From assembly GCA_020853375.1 (NCBI GenBank), contig JADYZA010000205.1, positions 1 to 18,051 of the forward strand: 18,051 nucleotides of DNA, written 5' to 3'. Each line of letters opens with the position of its first letter. The stretch's first letter is position 1. The translations under genes were made by a program, and so were the position numbers. Below the pieces are notes generated by a model. It did not search any database, was not told the DNA's origin, and saw only the letters and a program-made list of their open reading frames with translations. The DNA is from Verrucomicrobiota bacterium. Lineage in GTDB: Bacteria; Verrucomicrobiota; Kiritimatiellia; Kiritimatiellales; Tichowtungiaceae. Of this stretch, positions 1-6,369 are shown one piece after another.

Positions 1-990
1 AACCGGTTTGTTCCCTACATCAGTACGGCGGATTGGAAAATTCTGAGCGAAGATTCCGCCAAACCGTTACTGAACCGTGCCGTGGCCGGGGTTTATCCGC
101 CGGGCAGTACGTTCAAGCCTTTGGTCGGGCTCACCGCGGTTTCCCTTAAACCGGAAGCGGCGCGCACGGTATACGACAGTCCAGCAGTCTTCCAAATCGG
201 CGGACGGGTTGTCCACACCACCGGACACGGCAGTGTCGATATGCGCGAAGCGCTCAAATTTTCGGCCAATGTGTACTTCTTCAAAACCGCGCTGGCTTGC
301 GGACCTGATCCAATCATCCAGCAGGCTTTGGCGGCAGGTCTTGGTCGGAAAACTGGAGTGGAAGTTGATTTTGAACAGGGTGGCGTAATACCGGACGAGA
401 AATGGCAGACGGAAAACCGTACCGGATGGGCGGACGGCGACACCTGCAACCTCGCTATCGGTCAGGGATATGTGGCCGTTACGCCGATTCAAATGGCCAT
501 GCTGACCGCAACCATTGCCAACGGCGGTTATCTGTACCGTCCGCGACTGGTGCAGGCGTACCGCGAACCGTCTTCGGAAACCTATGTGATGAATGAGGGC
601 AATCGCATTGGTAAAATGAGTTGGACAGACGCTTCTCTTGCTACCGTTCGTAGCGGCATGCGGGATGTCATTATGGAAAAAAATGGAACCGGTCGACGGG
701 CTGCGGTCGACGGGTTTGATTTTGCCGGAAAAACCGGAACGGCGGAATACGGAATTAAAGGGGAGGGAGCCAAGCATACCTGGATGATCGCATTTGCTCC
801 GTTTGATAATCCGCAATATGCCGTTGCGATACTTGTTGAGGATGGCGACTCCGGCGGACACACCGTTGCGCCGTGCATGAAAGTGCTCATGGAAGGCCTT
901 TACGACAAGCTGAAACGTGAAGGTCGCCTTCCGCGTCAACGGGTGGGAATGGTTTCCAGAGATTGGAAAACCGGGGAGGCTTTATCATGA
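1..990 (+). CDS. mrdA: Penicillin-binding protein 2 (partial, C-terminal transpeptidase domain)
   Basis: The 5' part of the gene lies before the window; frame 1 is open from base 1 to a TGA at 988-990. The visible 329 codons are the class B PBP transpeptidase domain. The active-site SxxK motif is STFK at 106-117, within PPGSTFKP. The SxN motif is SAN at 262-270, and the KTG motif, read as KTGTAEYG, begins at 730. PBP2 cross-links peptidoglycan in the periplasm during side-wall elongation, working with RodA. The stop overlaps the rodA start (ATGA), so the two are very probably translationally coupled, and mreC/mreD are the usual upstream neighbours in such operons. The last codons (V-S-R-D-W-K-T) contain one copy of the TTCCA-N4-TTGGAA palindrome. 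The family assignment is firm; PBP2 rather than FtsI is inferred from the adjoining rodA. Confidence 0.95.
   Translation, partial: NRFVPYISTADWKILSEDSAKPLLNRAVAGVYPPGSTFKPLVGLTAVSLKPEAARTVYDSPAVFQIGGRVVHTTGHGSVDMREALKFSANVYFFKTALACGPDPIIQQALAAGLGRKTGVEVDFEQGGVIPDEKWQTENRTGWADGDTCNLAIGQGYVAVTPIQMAMLTATIANGGYLYRPRLVQAYREPSSETYVMNEGNRIGKMSWTDASLATVRSGMRDVIMEKNGTGRRAAVDGFDFAGKTGTAEYGIKGEGAKHTWMIAFAPFDNPQYAVAILVEDGDSGGHTVAPCMKVLMEGLYDKLKREGRLPRQRVGMVSRDWKTGEALS
954..968. repeat. Iterated palindrome copy 1, TTCCAGAGATTGGAA
   Basis: This is a perfect match to the core TTCCA-N4-TTGGAA, within the last ten codons of mrdA. With its flanks it can fold as a hairpin from 951 to 972 (TTTCCA paired with TGGAAA, then GG with CC after one bulged A). 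The hairpin abuts the rodA Shine-Dalgarno GGGGAGG at 973-979. The other copies are at 6865, 6939, 7336, 11177 and 15281. Confidence 0.75.
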
Positions 991-2108
991 GCCGAGGTCT
1001 GCACCGTTTTGATTGGACTGTTTTCATCGCCGTTGTCGTGTTGCTGGTTCTCAGCTGTCTGTTCATCTATAGCGCTGACTACCGCAATGATCACGCCGTT
1101 GGCGGATTAATGGGCAAGCAGATTATCTGGGCGCTGATTGGCTTAGGTTGCTATGGCTTGGCAGCGGCCTTCGACTACCGGAAGGTGGCCAGTCTGCACT
1201 GGTGGATTTATGCGGTCGGCCTGCTCTCACTGGTTTTTGTTCTGTTTTTCGGGATGTCGGTCTATGGCGCGCATCGCTGGTTCAGCGTGGGTAGTATGAC
1301 CGTCCAACCTTCGGAATTCGCCAAACTGGCCGTTATTTTCACACTAGCGGCTTGGCTGGGCGATCCGGCGACTGACGTGGAACGCTTCAAAACATTTCTG
1401 TTGGCATTCCTGCTGGGAGGTATCCCGTTTTTGCTGATTGCGGTGGAACCGGACCTCGGCAGTGCGATGGTATTGCTACCCATTGTCATGTTAATTCTTT
1501 TTTGCGCAGGAGTTTCTCTGCGTCCGTTGCTGACTCTGGTTGGAGTAGGGCTGGTTGCTCTGCTCATACTCATTGTCTGGCTGCTGTTCTTCCCGGACAG
1601 CTGTCCATTGCTGACGGACTATCAGAAAAGCCGGATTCTGGTTTATTTGAATGTGAATCAGGATCCGCTGGGTACCGGCTGGAATAAGTTGCAGTCGCAG
1701 ATTGCGGTTGGCTCCGGCGGGTTGTTTGGGAAAGGTTATTTGAAAGGAACGCAGAACATTCTCGGGTTTCTGCCGAGAACCGTTGCCCCGACGGATTTTA
1801 TCTATTCGGTGGTGGCGGAAGAATCAGGATTTGCCGGCAGCTCGCTGCTGCTGGTTTTGTATACAACGGTAGTGGTGCGCTGCATGCACACCGCAGTGAT
1901 CGCCCGGGACACATTCGGGCGGTTGCTGTCGGCGGGAATCGGCGTGCTCATTTTTTCACATGTTTTTGTAAATATTGCGATGACCATAGGCCTCATGCCG
2001 ATCACCGGCGTACCGCTTCCGCTGATGAGTTATGGCGGAACATTCATGGTGAGTACCATGACAGCGCTCGGATTGGTGCAGAGTGTTTATCTGCGGCGTC
2101 GTATTTAA
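987..2108 (+). CDS. rodA: Rod shape-determining protein RodA, SEDS peptidoglycan glycosyltransferase
   Basis: This 373-residue polytopic membrane protein belongs to the SEDS family (RodA/FtsW/SpoVE), which polymerises lipid II into glycan strands and pairs with PBP2. Hydrophobic helices run through the whole chain, starting at about residues 11-29. Family signatures seen include VQPSEFAKL (106-114), the EPDLGSA stretch (154-160), and FLPRTVAPTDFIYSVVAEE with Asp270 in the large extracytoplasmic loop that carries the conserved functional Asp. The C-terminal GVPLPLMSYGG (341-351) is also present. The start at 987 is chosen because its ATG overlaps the mrdA TGA and GGGGAGG lies 7 bases upstream. 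An in-frame alternative start at 963 lies inside mrdA and has no comparable ribosome-binding site. SEDS-bPBP adjacency supports RodA over FtsW. Confidence 0.95.
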   Translation: MSRGLHRFDWTVFIAVVVLLVLSCLFIYSADYRNDHAVGGLMGKQIIWALIGLGCYGLAAAFDYRKVASLHWWIYAVGLLSLVFVLFFGMSVYGAHRWFSVGSMTVQPSEFAKLAVIFTLAAWLGDPATDVERFKTFLLAFLLGGIPFLLIAVEPDLGSAMVLLPIVMLILFCAGVSLRPLLTLVGVGLVALLILIVWLLFFPDSCPLLTDYQKSRILVYLNVNQDPLGTGWNKLQSQIAVGSGGLFGKGYLKGTQNILGFLPRTVAPTDFIYSVVAEESGFAGSSLLLVLYTTVVVRCMHTAVIARDTFGRLLSAGIGVLIFSHVFVNIAMTIGLMPITGVPLPLMSYGGTFMVSTMTALGLVQSVYLRRRI

Positions 2109-2126
2109 TAAAAGAAAGGGGCATTC

Positions 2127-3722
2127 ATGCTCAGTATTAAGACACTAAAAGAGAAGTTGACGATCGGAAGTCGAAAGAAAAAAGAGATCCTGATCAACAT
2201 CGAGCCGCTCGAAACACGGGTGGTTGTGCTGGATGAAGGACGTCTCGATAATTTCCACATCGAACGCTCAGAAGAAAACAGGTTGGTCGGCAGTATTTTT
2301 AAAGGGAAAATCCAGAATCTGGAAGACGGTCTTCAAGCGGCCTTTGTCGATATCGGCATGCAGAAAAACGCCTTCATCCATTACTGGGATATGATTCCGG
2401 AAGATGCCGCGCGGCTTGAAGAACAGGAAGGGAACCGGAACAGCGCACGCCGCCGCCGTAAATTCTCACCCGGTGAGATGTCCAAGAAATTTCCGATCGG
2501 ATCGGAAATCGTTGTGCAGGTCACCAAAGACGCCATCGGCACCAAAGGTCCGCGCGTTACCGCCAACCTCAGCGTTCCCGGTCGCTATCTGGTGATGATG
2601 CCCGGTACCGGCCTCAAGGGAATTTCCAAGAAAATCGGCGATGTCAAAGAACGCACCCGGTTGAAAAAAATACTGGCCCGTCTTCCGATTCCTGAAACCA
2701 TCGGCATCATCGTCCGCACCGCTGGCTCTGGCACACGCAAGACCAGTTTTGTGCGCGATGCCCGCACCTTGATTGAGATTTGGAAAGAAATCGACAGCGG
2801 CATGCGGGAAAAAGCGGCGCCGTGCGTCTTGTATCAGGAACCGCATCTGGCTGAACGCGTGGTACGCGATTACCTCACGGAAGATATCGACCGCGTGTTT
2901 GTCGATGATCGGGAAGCCTATGAAATGATTCGCAAAATGATCGCCAAGTATTCGCGCCGGTCCCGCAACTGGGTGCAACTCTACGGCGGTGAAGAACCGA
3001 TGTTCGATTACTTTGAGGTCGAAAAGCAGATTGAATCTGTTTTTCGCCGCAAGGTTTGGCTCAAGTCCGGTGCCTATTTGATCTTTGACGAGACCGAAGC
3101 GCTCGTCGCGGTTGATGTTAACACCGGACGTCATAAAGGCGGCAAGACGGCCGAGGAGTCTATTCTATCCGTGAACACTGAAGCCGCCGAAGAAGTGGCT
3201 CGCCAGTTGCGTCTGCGCAACGTCGGCGGTCTGGTCGTCATCGACTTCATTGATATGAAGAGTAAGCGTGACCAGAACGCGGTTTACAAGACCCTGAAGG
3301 ATGCGCTTCGCGAAGACCGCGCTCGGACAAACGTTCTGCCGATCTCTCAGCTGGGCTTGCTTGAAATGACCCGTCAGCGGTTTGAGGAAAGCGTTTACAC
3401 CACCACGTACGTCGAATGTGACTACTGCGCCGGTCGTGGCCGCGTGAAATCCGCGCTGACCATGAGCGTTGCTATTCAGCGCCGTCTTTCAGCCGCTCTG
3501 CGCAAAGACCGCAAGGGAACGCATTCCATGAAAATCACCGTGAATCCGGCGGTGCTTGATCGCCTGCGTCGTGAAGATGAGCAAACCCTCATTGAAATGG
3601 AGAAAAAGTTCCAGGGTCATTTGACCTTTGTTTCTGACCCGCACCTCCACATGGAAGCTTTCACCATTACAAACGAGCAGACTCACCAGATTGTCTATTC
3701 CAGCATGGATAGCGAAAAGTAG
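2127..3722 (+). CDS. rng: Ribonuclease E/G family endoribonuclease (RNase G-like)
   Basis: This 531-residue protein is an RNase E/G catalytic core without the long C-terminal scaffold of RNase E, so it is closer in size to RNase G. These enzymes cleave single-stranded RNA in rRNA maturation and mRNA decay. An S1-like RNA-binding segment lies near residues 35-150, with an Arg-rich insert around 98-118. The DNase I-like catalytic region has DVNTG (Asp330) and VIDFIDM (Asp373). Their 43-residue spacing matches the two metal-binding Asp of E. coli RNase E. The Zn-link is CDYC at 431-434. AAAGAAAGGGG precedes the ATG, and the gap from rodA is only 18 bases, so it is probably the last gene of the mrdA-rodA unit. 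E. coli likewise carries its RNase G gene downstream of mreBCD. A perfect 10-bp-arm inverted repeat at 2489-2509 lies in the coding sequence and may be chance. Confidence 0.93.
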   Translation: MLSIKTLKEKLTIGSRKKKEILINIEPLETRVVVLDEGRLDNFHIERSEENRLVGSIFKGKIQNLEDGLQAAFVDIGMQKNAFIHYWDMIPEDAARLEEQEGNRNSARRRRKFSPGEMSKKFPIGSEIVVQVTKDAIGTKGPRVTANLSVPGRYLVMMPGTGLKGISKKIGDVKERTRLKKILARLPIPETIGIIVRTAGSGTRKTSFVRDARTLIEIWKEIDSGMREKAAPCVLYQEPHLAERVVRDYLTEDIDRVFVDDREAYEMIRKMIAKYSRRSRNWVQLYGGEEPMFDYFEVEKQIESVFRRKVWLKSGAYLIFDETEALVAVDVNTGRHKGGKTAEESILSVNTEAAEEVARQLRLRNVGGLVVIDFIDMKSKRDQNAVYKTLKDALREDRARTNVLPISQLGLLEMTRQRFEESVYTTTYVECDYCAGRGRVKSALTMSVAIQRRLSAALRKDRKGTHSMKITVNPAVLDRLRREDEQTLIEMEKKFQGHLTFVSDPHLHMEAFTITNEQTHQIVYSSMDSEK

Positions 3723-3742
3723 GAAACGTTCGCTTCCCATAG

Positions 3743-3772
3743 AAAAGGCGCCGGGGTTCCGGCGCCTTTTTT
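3743..3772. terminator. Bidirectional intrinsic terminator
   Basis: A perfect 12-bp stem pairs AAAAGGCGCCGG (3743-3754) with CCGGCGCCTTTT (3759-3770), around a GGTT loop, followed by more T. The A run on the left side becomes a U tract on the opposite strand. The structure can therefore end both the mrdA-rodA-rng transcript and the converging hslO-MFS transcript. It sits between the rng stop (3722) and the end of the transporter gene (3792). Confidence 0.93.
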
Positions 3773-3791
3773 CATAGGGGAACAGCACGAA

Positions 3792-5384
3792 TTATTTTTG
3801 GGTGTCGGAGTTTTTGGTTTTCTTGGCTGACCGCTTGACCCGTTTCGCGGCATCCATAACTTTTTTCGTTGAATGGGCTACGGCATCGATCGCAATTTCA
3901 GTGGAGGAGGTCACAACTCCTTTGGCTTTGCCGAACGTGGAGATAATGGCTCCGTTAAATCCGTAAATTTCGCGGGCCATCCGCAACGGATTTGCAATGA
4001 AGATATGCGAAAGCGCTTTCACGACCGTCATATCGGTTTCCACGCTCTTCAGTTTTTTTGACATCGGTAAAGCGACCAGCCAGATAAGCACCGCATGCAG
4101 AATGAGCAGTACGTGCAGATAGTCGAAGGGCATGCCATGGTGAAGGGTGAGCGGAATCGGATGAAGTTCCAATATATCCTTAATCTGTCCGGCTATAAGA
4201 GGTGCCGCGCAGGCGACGGCCCCGATCAAAAACCAGTGCACCGCCATAGCGATGGTTCGCCCGTCGCGGGGAACAATCGAAGTGAGCATATTGAACTGAT
4301 ACATGCTGACGGACATATACACACTGCCGCCCAGCAGAGAATTGATAATAATCAGCAAAACGAAACGCGGGATCGTAAACGAGTCTGCAAAAGGAACCGT
4401 CAGCGTGATGGATGAATGATCGAGGAAAAACCACGTGGCGCTGAAAAGGGGCGATAAGAGCAGCATGACAATACCGAACGTGCGGAGTCCGGCCCGCTGA
4501 ATCAGTTTTCCGGCATAAAAACTGGTTCCGATGGACCCAAGCATTCCCGCCATCTGAATCCAAGAAAGATGCTGGTAGAGCGCTTGGAATTGTTGTTTCA
4601 GGTAAACCATGGTGAATGGGGTTATCAAGCCAAGGCCAAAAAACCAGACGCACATGACTAGGGTAAATGTTCGGAAATTCCGGTCGCGCAAAGGATGGAT
4701 CAATCGTTCGAAAAGCGGCGTATCAGGCTTGCTTGGTGTAGAAGCTGGTTCTGGAACGCGGGCCTGAATAAGGATATCCGCGCAACCGACGATCGCACCC
4801 AGCAGTAGAACCACGCCAAATCCGGTCGTCACCCCTTTTGGAAAACGGTCCAAAAACCAGCCGACTGCGCCGATCGTGAAGAGCATGGCGGAGGTGCAAA
4901 CTCCTTGCCGGATGCTCCAGAAACGGCTTCGTTCTGACTCAGGAATAAGATTTGCCATCCAGTTCCACCAGGCGGCCGCACTGCTCTGAATCAGCAGAGC
5001 GCTCATACCAACAACAATCAAAGTGCCGCCGACAATAGACTGCGCGGACCCCTTCCAGAACAACAGTAACAGCGCAGGGATGAACCATACCAGGCGGGCG
5101 ATCAAGGTCGTCGCAACCCAAAACCGTTTACTATAAACCATCCGGTCGGCTAGCAGTGAGCCGGGAATCTGGAACAACATCGCCATCTGATTCAGCGTCG
5201 AAAGCATTCCGATCATCACACCGCTTGCGCCAAGCGCCTCCATCATCATGGTCATCGGCAGGCCCTGAGTAATGCCAAACCAAATCATCGCGAAGCAGGC
5301 GGCTGCAATGTTGGCGCGCAGTCCGGTGCGAACCTGCTGTTCGGTGAATTCCGGCGGGTTATTTATAATCTGATCGTTATCCAT
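3792..5384 (-). CDS. MFS transporter, substrate unknown
   Basis: This protein of about 530 residues has twelve recognisable hydrophobic segments and a major facilitator layout. A loop after the second helix (GSLLADRMVYSKRFW) resembles MFS motif A, and there is a cytoplasmic stretch between helices 6 and 7. After helix 12 comes a tail of roughly 90 residues ending in a Lys/Arg-rich stretch (KRVKRSAKKTK). The ATG at 5384 is chosen; it overlaps the hslO stop by 8 bases (ATGGATAA), which suggests translational coupling. A TTG seven codons upstream (5405) is a possible but less likely start. Neither has a strong Shine-Dalgarno. The substrate cannot be read from the sequence, and the hslO neighbour gives little hint. 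The gene ends just before the shared terminator at 3743-3772. Confidence 0.85.
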   Translation of the reverse strand: MDNDQIINNPPEFTEQQVRTGLRANIAAACFAMIWFGITQGLPMTMMMEALGASGVMIGMLSTLNQMAMLFQIPGSLLADRMVYSKRFWVATTLIARLVWFIPALLLLFWKGSAQSIVGGTLIVVGMSALLIQSSAAAWWNWMANLIPESERSRFWSIRQGVCTSAMLFTIGAVGWFLDRFPKGVTTGFGVVLLLGAIVGCADILIQARVPEPASTPSKPDTPLFERLIHPLRDRNFRTFTLVMCVWFFGLGLITPFTMVYLKQQFQALYQHLSWIQMAGMLGSIGTSFYAGKLIQRAGLRTFGIVMLLLSPLFSATWFFLDHSSITLTVPFADSFTIPRFVLLIIINSLLGGSVYMSVSMYQFNMLTSIVPRDGRTIAMAVHWFLIGAVACAAPLIAGQIKDILELHPIPLTLHHGMPFDYLHVLLILHAVLIWLVALPMSKKLKSVETDMTVVKALSHIFIANPLRMAREIYGFNGAIISTFGKAKGVVTSSTEIAIDAVAHSTKKVMDAAKRVKRSAKKTKNSDTQK

Positions 5385-6258
5385 TTTTCCGGTTCCAGGC
5401 GGCAATGCATTCGTCGATGCTCAATTCATAATGTCGGTTGCAAAATTGGCAGTTAATTTTCACCGGCTCTTTTTTTTGCACCAGTTCCATCCGTTCAGGA
5501 ATCGGCAATGTGCGGACTACCGCCTCCATTTTTTCGTGATTGCATGAGCAGATGAATCGTGGCGAAGGGCCGGATTCTACATGCAGACCGGAAAATTCGG
5601 ATTCACCATTCGTTAACAATTCCACGAGCGCATTGACCGTTGTTTCGCCGCCGAGCCGATTCCGGAAGTCCTGGCTGTCCATCCGGCGGCGAATGCGGTC
5701 GAACCGCTCGAGGTCAGTTCCGGGTAAAGCCTGAATCATCCAGCCCTGACAGAGCCGCACCGGATTTTCCGGATCAGAATTAAATCCGATCATCACATTT
5801 AAACCGGTTTCAATCTGATCGCTGATGCAGTGGTAATACGCCAGATCTTTGGCGACATCGTGAAGCGGAATCGGCGCGGTTCCCGAATTCAGGATTTTTC
5901 CCGCTTCCGACCGCACAATCTGCAGGTCGCCGAGCTCGCCGTAAAGTTCGTCCGGATTATCTTCTGTAAGATTCAGTTGCGGCGGAGAGATGAAGCCGCG
6001 CACTGAGCCGTCTTGACCGGCATCCGCCAGCACGGTTCGCAGAACTCCTTTGTACTTCCAGCAGACATTCAACCGCTGCTTTTCCGGCAAAATCGCCGCG
6101 CTCAACAGCGCGCCGGTCAACGCACGGCCAAGAATATGTGCCGCCACCGGATCGCAGTTATGCAGTAGAACAATCTCGTTCACAGCTTTTGTCGTCACCG
6201 CATACGTGAAGGCAATGTCCAGTCCTTTAAAGTGTCCTTTGATCAGCAAATCGTTCAC
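5377..6258 (-). CDS. hslO: Redox-regulated holdase chaperone Hsp33
   Basis: This 293-residue cytoplasmic protein is of normal Hsp33 length. Hsp33 stays inactive with Zn bound by four reduced cysteines. Oxidative unfolding switches it into a chaperone that holds unfolding proteins. The C-terminal zinc switch is seen as CSC (Cys237, Cys239) and CQFC (Cys270, Cys273). The N-terminal substrate-binding part carries HNCDPVAAHILGRALTGALL (33-52). The start is a GTG at 6258 with AAGGAAAA just upstream; no ATG fits better. The gene is divergent from malQ and is followed with an 8-base overlap by the MFS transporter. No clear sigma-70 promoter stands out in the 111-base gap on this strand. Confidence 0.95.
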   Translation of the reverse strand: MNDLLIKGHFKGLDIAFTYAVTTKAVNEIVLLHNCDPVAAHILGRALTGALLSAAILPEKQRLNVCWKYKGVLRTVLADAGQDGSVRGFISPPQLNLTEDNPDELYGELGDLQIVRSEAGKILNSGTAPIPLHDVAKDLAYYHCISDQIETGLNVMIGFNSDPENPVRLCQGWMIQALPGTDLERFDRIRRRMDSQDFRNRLGGETTVNALVELLTNGESEFSGLHVESGPSPRFICSCNHEKMEAVVRTLPIPERMELVQKKEPVKINCQFCNRHYELSIDECIAAWNRKNG

Positions 6259-6334
6259 GGCTTTTCCTTATGTTTCAAAGCCGGAGAGGGTAGGAAACTG
6301 TTCGTGAATCTGCAAGGACTGTTCATTTCGTGAT

Positions 6335-6369
6335 TTCACTTCCCGGCGGTTCGCCGTATTCTGCGAACC
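6335..6369 (+). promoter_or_regulatory. Candidate malQ promoter and start-proximal hairpin
   Basis: TTCACT (6335-6340) and TATTCT (6357-6362), with a 16-base spacer, each match 4 of 6 bases of the sigma-70 -35 and -10 consensus. The expected transcription start falls almost on the malQ ATG at 6370. No Shine-Dalgarno is visible, so a leaderless mRNA is possible. In any longer transcript, GGTTCGC (6348-6354) pairs with GCGAACC (6363-6369) to form a 7-bp stem that abuts the ATG. The two readings are alternatives, and both are weak. Confidence 0.35.

Noticed and set aside
31..40. Half-site GATTGGAAAA in mrdA
   Set aside because: No matching left arm. The D-W residues are commonly conserved in PBP2 at this point, so the protein sequence explains it.
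2489..2509. Perfect inverted repeat with 10-bp arms and a 1-base centre inside rng (ATTTCCGATC-G-GATCGGAAAT)
   Set aside because: Allowing varied spacers, a 10-bp-arm repeat is expected at roughly 0.3 per 18 kb. It does not match the TTCCA-N4-TTGGAA core, and no role is evident in the middle of the coding sequence.
2466..3134. Long open frame on the minus strand inside rng, and similar long shadow frames opposite mrdA, malQ, pgi and clpC
   Set aside because: They lie fully inside well-recognised genes, show no family motifs, and are typical antisense shadows of G/C-moderate coding sequence.
3709..3715. Small palindrome around TCCAGCATGGA near the end of rng
   Set aside because: It has only 4-5-bp arms and different spacing from the iterated family. 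It is close to the real terminator, which is clearly at 3743-3772.
4836..4855. Inverted repeat TTTTGGA...TCCAAAA in the MFS gene, opposite in polarity to the main palindrome
   Set aside because: Short arms (7 bp) in coding sequence, a single occurrence, and A/T-run composition make chance likely.
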